Shown piece after piece: positions 27,601 to 34,700 of a DNA stretch of 64,000 bases. A model generated the notes under the pieces. The model made no database searches and was not told the origin of the DNA. It was given only the letters and a program-made list of their open reading frames with translations. The translations under genes were made by a program, and so were the position numbers. Each line of letters starts with the position of its first letter. Positions within the stretch are counted from its first letter, which is position 1. The stretch is from NCBI GenBank assembly GCA_914767715.1, contig OU612067.1:25704162-25768161 (forward strand). The letters are read 5' to 3'. The DNA is from Membranipora membranacea (Eukaryota; Bryozoa; Gymnolaemata; Cheilostomatida; Membraniporidae).

Positions 27601-27813
27601 GCTTCGGAATTCCGAGGCTCAATTTTGCAGAGATCAGCTCATGCCCAGAGCTGAGCATGCGCAGAATGGGTGATTATTATAATCCAGCATTATAATCAAT
27701 CAAATATACAGCAGACTTCATAGGCTATTATCATACTCACCAGTGGCCGATAGTCCGGCTCTACTGTCAACATGATCTCCTCTCCGGTTATGTGTTCCAA
27801 AATAATTCTCCAT
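3272..27813 (-). CDS. LRR-Roc-COR-caspase fusion protein (whole gene model, 10 exons)
   Basis: Exons, 5' to 3' on the minus strand: 27813-27741, 26935-26698, 26342-26205, 23107-22967, 16113-15973, 15276-15136, 6847-4923, 4605-4540, 4328-3901, 3649-3272. Every junction is GT-AG and the phases fit; they sum to 3669 bases, exactly 1223 codons with the stop. Predicted order: N-terminal 25 residues, LRR cap (26-104), eight cassette LRRs (105-290), last LRR and linker (about 291-360), Roc GTPase (about 365-550; P-loop GKSEAGKT near 372, DFGGH near 426, THCD near 495), COR (about 560-900), helical linker (930-990), caspase-like domain (995-1222; His near 1064, Cys near 1104). ROCO proteins are signalling GTPases that act as dimers, and caspases cut after Asp. 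From the domain order I infer a cytosolic sensor linked to proteolysis. No signal peptide or membrane segment is visible. Which cassettes are spliced in is not knowable from DNA alone; others may be skipped. Confidence 0.8.
3901..4328 (-). CDS. Exon 9: helical linker and caspase p20-like half
   Basis: The exon starts after TTTTTGATCAG and ends at CCATTG|GTAAGT. About 38 helical, charged residues come first; they could be the end of a small adaptor fold, but I cannot name one. The caspase-like part then starts at VKSFGLVLYSTDQREG, where the Arg followed by Gly matches the position of the first Asp-binding Arg of caspases. It continues through an alpha-helix (ATEEANAIGDSL) and reaches LLVVSLMSHGEAGNLAG, the strand and loop holding the catalytic His. 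MPISNILDLL matches the helix before the QAC strand. His to Cys across the next junction is 40 residues, close to 42 in caspase-3. Introns on each side are 251 and 211 bases. Confidence 0.85.
4540..4605 (-). CDS. Exon 8: 22-residue linker exon between COR and caspase parts
   Basis: This 66-base exon has an ATTTCAG acceptor and a GTAAGTAT donor and starts and ends in phase 1. It encodes a hydrophilic helical stretch including GQDVLKQYVSNINLS. It is too short for ORF searches but is required: without it the Roc-COR exon and exon 9 still match in phase, so it could also be skipped without a frameshift. Confidence 0.7.
4923..6847 (-). CDS. Exon 7: last LRR, Roc GTPase and COR domains
   Basis: One 1925-base exon follows a TTATTGCAG acceptor. 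Its first 45 residues are a last LRR with LPESLF, followed by the linker SPPYAVCKQGVTAVRKYY seen between LRR and Roc in animal ROCO proteins. The Roc domain shows the P-loop GKSEAGKTSL, the switch II DFGGH and the base-recognition THCD. COR follows, with an MLVAVGAVLNTEIPG helix, IGRLMWFKNNPKL, the EAALLVN region and a late CSHC cysteine pair. No kinase domain follows, unlike LRRK proteins; the donor after LMYP leads to the caspase exons. The reading frame is intact throughout. I see one GTPase departure: THCD in place of NKxD, which is common in Roc domains. Confidence 0.92.
6848..7210. other. Intron next to the Roc-COR exon, shared with array 2
   Basis: No gene. The sequence is closely matched at 37036-37396, with the match ending near 7210 and 37396. 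This shows that the two ROCO loci are paralogous copies beyond their exons. Confidence 0.7.
7211..7435. mobile_element. Foldback MITE followed by (CCTAA)n
   Basis: Several nested hairpins are visible: GGGAAAGTTCG facing CGAACTTTCC, and a larger one centred on ACCAGCCATTATGGCTGGT with ACAATG and CATTGT arms. It repeats CTGGGA / TCCCAG motifs. The right end runs into AACCT repeats. A related, longer copy lies at 52657-53090, and short end fragments (TGGCTGGTTCACATTGTCCC) sit in every LINE tail of the arrays. No coding capacity. Confidence 0.6.
7436..7475 (-). pseudogene. LRR cassette remnant (5' part only)
   Basis: The last 40 bases before the acceptor at 7475 encode SSLTQLE in frame; it then runs into the (CCTAA)n tail. 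The other half is missing: the plus-strand left flank is MITE and then intron sequence, so this copy was cut by a rearrangement. Confidence 0.65.
7476..8408. repeat. Intronic unit sequence with a degenerate GGAAAATGG pattern
   Basis: No gene. Related copies are at 17980-18902, 24520-25480, 53162-54114 and 62309-63235, with shortened ones at 42170-42455 and 45630-45915. On the minus strand, 7560-7800 keeps short spaced GG(T)GGGAAAATGG-like words, which leave accidental open frames of 60-139 codons. The frame is not kept between copies, so I do not call a protein. Confidence 0.6.
8409..13494. mobile_element. Long-terminal-inverted-repeat element, copy 1, with internal RT
   Basis: The left end (TAGTTTGGGATCCTGGGGTC) and right end are inverted copies of each other, and the match runs inwards about 750-800 bases (8409-9200 against 12735-13494). 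TAA flanks both ends, and related units at 18897-18908, 25475 and 63230 show the empty site TTGTAAAGAG. So the element is real and made a 3-bp TAA duplication. TAA target sites occur with PIF/Harbinger-type DNA transposons, but I find no transposase; the interior is decayed reverse transcriptase sequence. It may be a nested or composite element. Confidence 0.75.
9600..11420 (-). pseudogene. Decayed non-LTR retrotransposon reverse transcriptase (copy 1)
   Basis: Reading right to left there are fragments of one RT in several frames. A fingers region with QFTSVFS and KAPGQDGVST (11400-11200) comes first. A palm region follows with VPLGSVIES, YYINDLPENTKC and LFADD (11000-10850). A thumb and C-terminal region has VKYLGVTFNSKLTWRTHI (10050-9950). 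LFADD is the catalytic motif. The order and spacing fit a jockey/CR1-like ORF2. Frameshifts and stops break it, so it is not functional. Confidence 0.75.
13498..14330. repeat. Intronic unit sequence
   Basis: No gene seen. The stretch is part of the repeated intron unit and matches 18905-19575, 21308-22150, 42430-43250, 45900-46770, 49515-50360 and 63235-63905. Short open frames on both strands recur but decay between copies. Confidence 0.6.
14390..14640 (-). repeat. Dimeric tRNA-derived SINE
   Basis: Two tRNA-like halves on the minus strand. One (about 14635-14555) has GCGTGGCTGTGTGGC as box A, an anticodon-type stem GCGCT/AGCGC and a T-arm CCAAG/CTTGG. The other (about 14440-14400) has the box B GAGTTCGAATCCC. 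Both end in GGTGAAGCC. It is not a working tRNA: the acceptor stem does not close and the anticodon loop lacks T33. Confidence 0.6.
15136..15276 (-). CDS. LRR cassette exon 6 (two LRRs)
   Basis: A 141-base phase 2-2 exon, acceptor TATTACAG and donor GTGAGT. It encodes IRSLTQLEVLGVSGNGALHT, then LPEWLCELRAL, then SELRVSGCDLKQLPE: two LRRs, the second of the L-x-x-L-x-V-x-x-C type. It lies 697 bases downstream of the next cassette within a duplicated unit of about 830 bases. Confidence 0.85.
15277..15972. repeat. Intron of the 830-bp cassette unit, with G run
   Basis: No gene. Nearly identical introns occur at 16114-16570, 38138-38590, 38610-39313, 39455-40142 and 40284-40740. Each holds a homopolymer G run (8-13 bases) at about 180 bases from the exon, with a different length in each copy. 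Confidence 0.75.
15973..16113 (-). CDS. LRR cassette exon 5 (two LRRs)
   Basis: A 141-base phase 2-2 exon with intact splice sites. The first LRR has LDVSFNRALHT, the second LRKLSVDGCDLKHLPE. Its flanking introns closely match those of the cassette at 15136-15276, but the two exons differ at the exposed beta-strand positions. Confidence 0.85.
16574..16612 (-). pseudogene. LRR cassette remnant at a deletion junction
   Basis: Only about 24 bases of a cassette 5' end (AGCTTAGTCAGTGATCTAAT on the plus strand) remain, fused directly to intron sequence. The same junction (GAAGAAAAGCTTAGTC) is at 38592 and 40735, so one deletion was copied by later duplications. Confidence 0.7.
16613..17464. repeat. 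Intron unit with AT-rich TTATTTATG minisatellite
   Basis: No gene. It holds imperfect repeats of TTAAGTTATTTATG at 16826-16920. Matching blocks are at 23335-23430, 40985-41080, 44460-44555, 47965-48060, 51560-51655 and 61145-61240. Confidence 0.7.
17465..17979 (-). pseudogene. LRR cassette split by a LINE fragment (array 1)
   Basis: The halves 17465-17568 and 17943-17979 add up to exactly 141 bases, the normal cassette length, when one copy of the ACCTGA target duplication (17563-17568 and 17937-17942) is left out. The 3' half reads RELRVRDCDLRQLPE. Splice sites survive at both ends, but the insert introduces stops right after VSG, so this exon cannot be used. Confidence 0.85.
17569..17936 (+). 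mobile_element. 5'-truncated LINE fragment with (CCTAA)n tail
   Basis: Plus-strand insert: a remnant of a retrotransposon ORF2 C-terminus (this copy is partly eroded near 17660), a short 3' UTR with GCTTGCTGATACATGG, and then a (CCTAA)n tail split by a MITE end. The 6-bp target duplication ACCTGA flanks it. Confidence 0.65.
17980..19589. repeat. Intronic unit with an unfilled long-TIR site
   Basis: No gene. It matches 62309-63918 almost throughout, including the chimeric junction near 19577 (AAAGATCTGTTATAAG). The empty TAA site of the long-TIR element is at 18897-18902. Confidence 0.65.
19590..21304. mobile_element. Partial long-TIR element: interior part and right end
   Basis: It matches 11860-13494 of copy 1, ending in the same TIR and TAA (21305). 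The left TIR and the RT region are missing. The unit sequence before it (18903-19577) repeats after it (21305-21980), so this arose by recombination between a filled and an empty unit rather than by insertion. Confidence 0.7.
21305..22966. repeat. Intronic unit with dimeric tRNA-derived SINE
   Basis: No gene. The SINE lies at 22190-22445 on the minus strand with box B at about 22225 and the second tRNA-like half at 22380-22440. The remainder is shared unit sequence. Confidence 0.6.
22967..23107 (-). CDS. LRR cassette exon 4 (two LRRs)
   Basis: A 141-base phase 2-2 exon with TATTACAG acceptor and GTGAGT donor. It reads LDVSWNRALHT and LRELHVSLCGLENLPE. It heads a 3.5-kb-type unit in which a broken cassette (23991-24519) lies about 0.9 kb further along the plus strand. 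Confidence 0.85.
23991..24519 (-). pseudogene. LRR cassette split by a LINE fragment, 12-base deletion form
   Basis: Halves 23991-24082 and 24483-24519 flank the same insertion site. The 3' half has lost 12 bases in the second LRR compared with the copy at 17465. This deletion is shared with 41642 and 45116, and groups those copies. Confidence 0.85.
24083..24476 (+). mobile_element. 5'-truncated LINE fragment with (CCTAA)n tail
   Basis: Plus-strand open frame 24144-24329 with YRPPKCKTQKRLKSYFPYHM. This resembles the C-terminus of CR1/jockey-like ORF2 proteins, where a P-x-C-x-T-x-R-x-x-S-F-F-P pattern is common. The (CCTAA)n tail (24397-24476) is interrupted by a MITE end. Confidence 0.7.
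24520..26204. repeat. Intronic unit, shortened, with truncated SINE
   Basis: No gene. It carries the GGAAAATGG-type block (24600-24840), an empty long-TIR site near 25475, and half a SINE with box B near 26075. It joins cassette 26205 after a deletion of the usual 0.9 kb. Confidence 0.6.
26205..26342 (-). CDS. LRR cassette exon 3 (two LRRs, one residue short)
   Basis: A 138-base phase 2-2 exon, one codon shorter than the standard. It reads FKVSDNVLHT in the first LRR and LRVLQVDSCCLKHLPE in the second. It is the first cassette after the capping exon and the most divergent in array 1. The one-codon loss is in the first repeat and keeps the frame. Confidence 0.8.
26698..26935 (-). CDS. Exon 2: N-terminal LRR-cap exon (copy A)
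   Basis: A 238-base exon, phase 1 in and phase 2 out, with CTTTTACAG acceptor and GTGAGT donor. It encodes a region with YEIWYRHTSE, SYTPDELSAATQGLEITHMY, IPPNLDKIAANLREITLRDI and GQLQ. The second half already has LRR rhythm, so it most likely caps the solenoid. The first half (about 40 residues) is a conserved lead-in that I do not recognise. A near-identical copy lies at 28323-28560. Confidence 0.75.
27741..27813 (-). CDS. Exon 1: start codon exon (copy A)
   Basis: It starts with ATG (MENYFGTHNRRGDH), runs 24 codons plus one base and ends at a GTGAGT donor that fits the phase of exon 2. An in-frame TGA lies three codons before the ATG. The same start and donor are kept in copy B at 28983-29049, with a two-codon length difference that preserves the frame. 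That conservation supports it as real coding sequence. Confidence 0.7.
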
Positions 27814-27885
27814 AATACCTCAATCTGTCAATCTAGTCGGGTCTAATATTGTGGCTATCTGATTGTGACAGTGAGTGTCAGGTAC

Positions 27886-28088
27886 ACTCAAAGATAATAA
27901 AATTCTTGATACTTATAGAGTGATAATTTAACAATGGTCAAAGACTGCACTAAAGACTCTTGATGATGTAATCGATCTTTCACAATTCTAGTTCAAAGTA
28001 TCTTTGACTACTCAAAGATAGTAAAATTCTTGATGCTTTATTAGGATGATAATTTCGCAAGGTCAAAGACTGTGTTAACGACTCTTGA
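27886..28088 (-). promoter_or_regulatory. Duplicated repeat block upstream of start exon copy A
   Basis: Two imperfect direct repeats of about 78 bases (27886-27963 and 28010-28088) lie 75 bases before the ATG. Each holds CTCAAAGATA, then TAAAATTCTTGAT, then GGTCAAAGACTG and GACTCTTGA. The same pair is found before copy B. The position suggests promoter elements; no factor can be named from sequence. Confidence 0.35.
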
Positions 28089-28322
28089 ATCCTGATACAA
28101 AAAATGGGATCAGGGAAGAATATCCTCTATCACAGTGTCTCATACATGTTCATACTCTCTAAACAGGATTGTGATCTATACGAGCTTGTAATCTCTAACC
28201 AAAAAGTTTGAACTATGGCAAAACGGCAGAAAAATAAGTTTTCAATACGGTTCAATTGTGTGTTTTGGAGAGAATGTCATCTCAAAAAGCAGAGTTGACT
28301 CCACAGTGATACCATAACTCAC

Positions 28323-28560
28323 TTCTGTAGCTGACCACTGTTTGTTATGTCTCTCAGTCTGATCTCTCTCAGGTTAGCGGCTATTTTATCTAGGTTAGGT
28401 GGGATATTACCCTTAATGTACATATGTGTGATCTCCAGTCCTTGTGTAGCTGCTGATAACTCATCAGGTGTATATGATGTGAGATCTCTATCTCTTATAA
28501 TGGGGATGGAATCGATGTGTGGCTCTGAGGTATGACGGTACCAGATCTCATACTTAGAAC
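28323..28560 (-). CDS. LRR-cap exon, copy B (duplicated exon 2)
   Basis: A 238-base duplicate of 26698-26935 with open frame and intact splice sites. The differences are mostly amino acid changes around EPHIDSIPIIRDRDL, while the LRR-like half is nearly unchanged. It could join exon 3 in frame as an alternative 5' end, or be left from a duplication. Each possibility needs transcript data. Confidence 0.6.
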
Positions 28561-28982
28561 CTGTAAAAGTGAGTCAATATATAACTGACTGGGATAGCAA
28601 GACTACAAATAATTCATACAATGAAACATTTTAAAATTAAAATTTCTGCCAAGCGATCTCATGGTTACCTCCACACCAACTACAGGGAGACAACTCACAA
28701 TATTGATTTTATAATAAGCATAAAAATCTAAATTAAAATCAATACCAGAGCAGGGAGTTTGGGACCAAACTCCCTGATCAGAGCCACCTGATGTTTCTCC
28801 TCTTGTAGTTGCATCTTCAAACGGCCGCTAGTTTGTGGTATCCGTTAGCAAAGTTTGATTATGTGATACCACAAATTCGTACTCGCAACAGTGTGGGCAG
28901 TAGTGGCACTAGTGATTATTATAATCCAGCATTATAATCAATCAAATATACAGCAGACTTCATAGGCTATTATCATACTCAC

Positions 28983-29049
28983 CAGTGGCCGATAGTCCGG
29001 CTCTACAGTCAACAAGATCTCCTCTCTGTGTTCCAAAATAATTCTCCAT
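28983..29049 (-). CDS. Start codon exon, copy B
   Basis: Duplicate of exon 1: ATG, MENYFGTQRGDLVDCRAG, same donor and phase, 22 codons plus one base. It lies 422 bases upstream of cap exon copy B. Together they form a complete alternative 5' end of the same gene, or the start of a lost tandem copy. Confidence 0.55.
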
Positions 29050-29121
29050 AATACCTCAATCTGTCAATCTAGTCGGGTCTTATAATTGTGGCTATCTGAT
29101 TGTGACAGTGAGTGTCAGGTA

Positions 29122-29329
29122 CACTCAAAGATAATAAAATTCTTGATGCTTATAGAGTGATAATTTAACAATGGTCAAAGACTGCACTAAAGACTCTTGA
29201 TGATGTAATCGATCTTTCACAATTCTAGTTCAAAGTATCTTTGACTACTCAAAGATAGTAAAATTCTTGATGCTTTATTAGGATGATAATTTCGCAAGGT
29301 CAAAGACTGTGTTAATGACTCTTGAATCC
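29122..29329 (-). promoter_or_regulatory. Duplicated repeat block upstream of start exon copy B
   Basis: Same two-repeat block as at 27886-28088, nearly base for base, at the same distance from the copy B ATG. Homology between the two 5' regions stops just beyond this block, so the duplication included the likely promoter. Confidence 0.35.
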
Positions 29330-29751
29330 TGATACTCGGTGGTTGTTTACAATTCAGTAATTTAATCAAGCGGATGCTTATTTGAGGTCAATACAAGTAT
29401 TTATTTTGTTCCAAATTTAGAAGTGAATACAAAATGCCCATTTAAAATTGTAAAAGTATAAAGATATTAATTCAAAAGAAAATGATAATAAGCTTATCAA
29501 ACGAAAGTGTAATTACCAATATATCCTGGGTCCTCTTGCTTATAATATATCCAGTCTCCAAAATGTAAATAATCCAGAGTAAAAATAATTCATGGTAAAA
29601 TTAATTATCAAAATATATATCTGATGGGACCATTTTAAATATAGGCCTACAGCACTTTGATTAAATTTCAATACCAATAGTACTTTCCCCGAGCCAGACA
29701 CTCAAAGTAAATAAAGACATGTGCTTACATTCATATTTCATGCTATTTTAG
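29330..29751. other. No recognised feature
   Basis: AT-rich sequence between the copy B upstream block and a possible plus-strand exon. I see no gene or repeat. Confidence 0.4.
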
Positions 29752-29920
29752 GGGTGCTGAGAAAGGAAAGGACGGCGCATTTCGGAGTGCATATGGCAGA
29801 CTCAACAGCTTGCACTCCTTTCAGAGGAGTGTGCCTAAAACTATCGACGAGACTGAGGCAGCTTATATGAGGGTCAGTGATATGGTGTTAAGGAAGATTT
29901 CGAATATTATATCTGGTTAG
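29752..29920 (+). CDS. Possible terminal exon of an unidentified plus-strand gene
   Basis: After a TGCTATTTTAG acceptor, a frame stays open for 55 codons to TAG. It begins GAEKGKDGAFRSAYGRLNSL and contains PKTIDETEAAYMRVSDMVL. The composition is richer in G and C than its surroundings and looks protein-like. No partner exon was found upstream on the plus strand in the window, so it may be a retrocopy fragment or a stranded exon. I do not recognise the family. Confidence 0.3.
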
Positions 29921-31709
29921 AGTATGTATATGGAATCGCTTATAAAAAAAATATCCCAAGACTTTAGCGTAACACAGTGAATAGGACCAGCCCTTCTTGT
30001 GAAAGTTGAGTTGTTTTTCATCATCCTCATGTAGATATGCCTAAATTTTCTCTACTAGCAAAATTTTATATTCTCCCTTGTTTGCCCAAACACAGATGGA
30101 ATTCTCTTTTGAGGTGTCAAACACCAAACCAATATTGAATTATATGGGGAAAATTGACCTGCTTTTTTAGGCCTATGAGGGTATTTTTCCATCGTGACTT
30201 TGGGCAGAACATTGAGAGTACTGATCTCACTATCGATGTATTTGTGAAAGCCTGCAATACACACCAACATGGCCACCCCTCATAGCAAGTCATATCAGCC
30301 TTCGGATTATTATGGTAGATTATCATATCCAAAAACACGTATAATTGTCCCGGTTACTGTCTGAAACTAGCGATGGTTGCTATTTCCTGACCTGACTGGC
30401 TTGTTGGCGGGAAGAGAGCCAATCTCAGGTCGCTGAAAGCATTTACTGAGATAATATTGAAAGTGAAACTAAAATTCACTTTATCAACATTATTCATGGC
30501 AAATGATAATAAAGCTCAAGGTTATGTATTACTTAGCGATATAATATTAGTGGTCTCAAATTTCCGGATTTGTAAGGGCTTGGTGGTCTAAAAGTTTTGG
30601 TCTCGAAGTTCTTCTGATGGCTCGAATTTTTTGCCACAAAGTTTAAGTTTCTCAAGTTGTGTGCCAGTTGGCAGGAATGTCTTTGGGGTCCTTGCTACTG
30701 AGCACTCTCAGAATCTTTGACTGTCCAGAGTGAAGCTATATGTTATGAGAGGCATCCAGTATCAGCGTTTATACTTGTGTTTGTATAAAAAACATTCCTA
30801 CTTTTGTGGGCACATATCACATCATATCTATCATTTGAAGCCGCTCTGATAATTTATTTTCATATCCTGCACAACAAAAACTCCTGAGCGTCACACCACA
30901 GCTTGTGCTTATTATCCCGGTAACACACGACTTGCCATTAGTAAAAATATCAATTTTAAATCTTGTTAATGTCACAAAACTTTCTCTTATAGAATTAACA
31001 GACAGTGCCTAAGCAATTCAAAAGATTATGATGGTGATTAATAGTTTCTATAATCTGCTCATAAACTGTGATAATATTTGATAAAATAACAGTTACTTGT
31101 AACCAGAATAACCAGGATAATGAAGGATTGGAAGAGATATCAAAAATAAATCAGGCGAAAAGATTATAAAGATTTATTTTGTTGATCTGATAAGTTTTCT
31201 ATAAATAGAGTGAGTTTTTGAGCATATCGTACAAAAATATGAGTCATAAAACAGATGTGGGGAGATAACCACTGATGGTGCTTGGTATGCAATTGGCTAG
31301 CTACAAATTCTCTACGGACCGGACCTGGACACAGCACTCCTGTGGCAACAATTGCCTTGCGGTTAAGAGCCCATCTCTTTTTATCCAGTATGAACTGCTT
31401 GGAGTGTGAATGGGATCCATTGTGAGACATATCGTGAAAGTTTGCTGGAATGAACAAAGTTGACTAAGGATACAAGTGAAAAACCAGGCTCAATTGCATT
31501 AGTGTTGGCAAGAGCTCTGCAGTTGCTTCACATTCTCCCATCACCACCTTGGTGCCTGTATACTGAGAGTTAAAATTATCGGCGAATGAATATATCCCAT
31601 CCCGTGAATATATCTACTTACAACAGAGCTCAATTAATCGAAGCATATTCAAAATCACTGTTCGTTTACACTTAGCACATTGAACATGGACAAAGTAGGT
31701 GAACACGAA
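29921..31709. other. No recognised gene
   Basis: Unique AT-rich sequence. A 97-codon minus-strand frame at 31164-31457 has no splice context or family resemblance that I can see. Confidence 0.4.
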
Positions 31710-34700
31710 TCAGCCAATACGTGGCACCAAGAGAAGCAGATCACGTACATGACCATTATAATCTATATCAATGCGCTGATTAGTTTGTTCTATTCGCACA
31801 CTGTGATGTGCTAACATATCACTACACAACGTAATCCTGTTGTTGTGATCAGTAGTGGTAGTATTAAGTTCGTTTATGTTGCGTTGTACCTCTGCGGCAG
31901 CAACACTTGAAGCATTCGATTGCGCTTCAAGTGTTGTTAAGTTCCCACGGAGCGCCATATTATCATTGATTGCTCGTTGAATCCTGATGGTTTGATCCTT
32001 TTGCATCTGCCTCATCGTAGTCTGTCTAACAACAATCTCTCGTACTTGTTGCTCAATTTGTTTAACAAGAGGAGCTTTTCTGTCACCACCAGTGTTTTGA
32101 AGTTCGTCTGAATAAAAAATAGACAAAGCAAAATTGACAGATGCACAAGCACGGCATAATCCATCAAGCTCCGCCAAGAAACATTCCTCAGTTGAACAGC
32201 TTTGCTTTTCAAGCAAACATATTTCATATAAATAATAACTTAAGCCATTATTATTACAAAACATGTGGTAGGAAATAAAAAAATAACCACTGTTCACATC
32301 AAAGTATTCTCATAGCAAAGGACAAAAAGACTAATTTTACTGGCGCAAGAACATTATGGAATGATCTAATCGGTTTCAATTTGCGAAAACTCAGGGTCTG
32401 GAGCAGCCGTAGGCAACCCGCGGCCTTTTCGCCGGTGCGGCGTAATGGGTTATATTTAGTGGTCTTATTTTGGTATTATTTCATTCGCCATTCTGCTTTA
32501 ACATGAGCTTCAATTTGAAAAAAGCCTCGAGCATGGAAAGAGAATCCTTTCCTAACTTTTGGATGTTGAAGTTACAACATTCTAGGAAGTTAAAGTTGTT
32601 ATATCTGTTTGCAAAACTGTCATTTTGATTGTTCTGAAGTGATTATAATCCATTGATTCAGTTGTGGGTTAAGGACAATACTTTCGTCCGGTAGTGAAAC
32701 AACCAAGAATATATATAATACAAGAAAGGCAGATTTGTAACAAAAAAGTTGCTCCAGAATTTTCGCTGAAATGTTCCAGGGTGACTCCCATTTGACAATC
32801 ATTTATACAAAAATTTCCTTGCCTTTGCTCAACCACTTGAAACTTAGATTATAATTGTAACTTGAAGACTTACTTTGAGGCTGCTATTTTGCATCACATC
32901 TTATACACCACATTTTATTGTATCATGGGAGCAATTTCCAGCTTTAAAATCCAAATATTGAGGATGCTATGGCATGGCCTCTCAAACTTTCAGGTGATCA
33001 CCTTCAATTGGCATTGGGAATCAGCGAGCACTCCGTGTGGGACGTCACAATGCATCATACTTATTATGATAAAAATATTCTGGGATTTAGTGGGGCTCGA
33101 ACCTAGGTCCTTAAGGCTCAGCAGGCAACATCGCTACAACTGATCTATATTGTATACTGGTTTACAGAGCTAGACCTTGTTGTGCGATGGCAGCGGCATT
33201 GCCTGCTGGTGTGAAAGTCCCAGGTATGGATTTTAATCATCATCCTATCAGTGGAATTATTAGTAGAATATACTCATAATAAGTATGACGCGTTGTGACG
33301 TGATTCTTAATGCCGATTGACTATCATCACTTTGAAAGCTTGAGAGACCATAACTTCCTCAATATTTGGATTCTAAATCTGGAAATCTCCCACATGATAG
33401 AATCAAATATGGAGCATAAGATGTGATACAAAGTAGCAGACTTAAAGTAAGTCACAAAAGTCACAAAACAAGATAAAATTTAAGTACTTTTTTGGAGCTT
33501 ATGCGGAGTCTTATCTTAAAACAAGGCCTCGCTGATGGTTGTTTGCAAGATTGGCTTATGTTAGGGGGATATGCATTGATATGAATTCATGGATTAGTGG
33601 TAAAATACACAGTGTGGCTATTAGTGGAGAAATTTCATCAGTATATAACATTGTGTCAGTAATTAGATGTAGCTGAAATTCTGACAGCTCAACCATTCTT
33701 CGTTAACTGAAAGTGACGTCCCAGTAACAACCTTAAAAAAACAGGCAAGCTATTTGACATATGTTTACAAGGGGTCAGCTGAAGCATTACTGAACTTTTG
33801 GACCAATCAAAGATGAGAAATTGTTTCCAGCAAGCATACATAAATTGCCATATGCCTGTACTGTGTACAGGATCAGACATATTCTTCTAATCCAGCTGTG
33901 GGCAACCTGCGGCAGTTTTGCCAGTGCGGCCTAATGGGTAATCTGTTTTGGCCTAATTGTGGCCTTATGTCTGTGAAAATCACACATTCAAGTTTCAACT
34001 GTCATGTGGATGTCCAAGTATGCATCACCCTGTACAAGCACAATTCATTGTTGGGATATCAAAATATTGGCATTCTGTATCAACCATGCGCTAAGTTACT
34101 TACATGTAGAAACAAAAGGAACTTCCCAAGCCATTCTACACAAAAGCATCATGAATGTACTGGTGCCAACTACTTTTTCACGCGCTTCCATTTCAACAAA
34201 TATCCCAAACAGTGAAGAAATTGTCGTAATATTGTGAGAGAAAAGCAATTTAATCAATTCTTTCACCTTTGGATATTCAACTACAAACTGTGTTTTGCAA
34301 AGCTGTAATTTTGAGCAAGAATGGAAAAGTGGTTCCATCAAAAATTTGACATTGTTACAAGTGCGCCAGCATTTTGCCTGAAATGTTCCAGGTTGAATCT
34401 CATTGACAAGTATGAAAATATTTACTGCACTTCTTGAGCGCCCATCCTGCCCTTTGCCCTACTGCTCGAAACACTGGGAAACAGCCATGTACACAACCGT
34501 TTCCCAGACACAAAAATTCAGTAGATTAGATAAACAAGATAAAGTTAAACTGATGCAGTTGAAAAATCTGATGCTTATTGCAACATAACAATAAAATTTT
34601 TATCGACACATAATTCTGCATTAGTTTGTATAAAATACACAGTGCAGAATTATACTTAGCGTTACAAGTTTGTGCTGGAAAAATATGTTGTGGCCTTTTG

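Larger units (their letters stand above)
26410..29329. repeat. Tandem duplication of the gene's 5' end
   Basis: The segment 26410-28090 (intron, cap exon, intron, start exon, upstream block) is repeated at 28095-29329. Copy A holds about 400 bases in its first intron (about 27270-27660) that copy B lacks. Exons and splice sites are intact in both. Confidence 0.8.

Noticed and set aside
28347-28535. Plus-strand ORF opposite cap exon copy B
   Set aside because: Shadow of the minus-strand exon, which has splice sites and a conserved frame.
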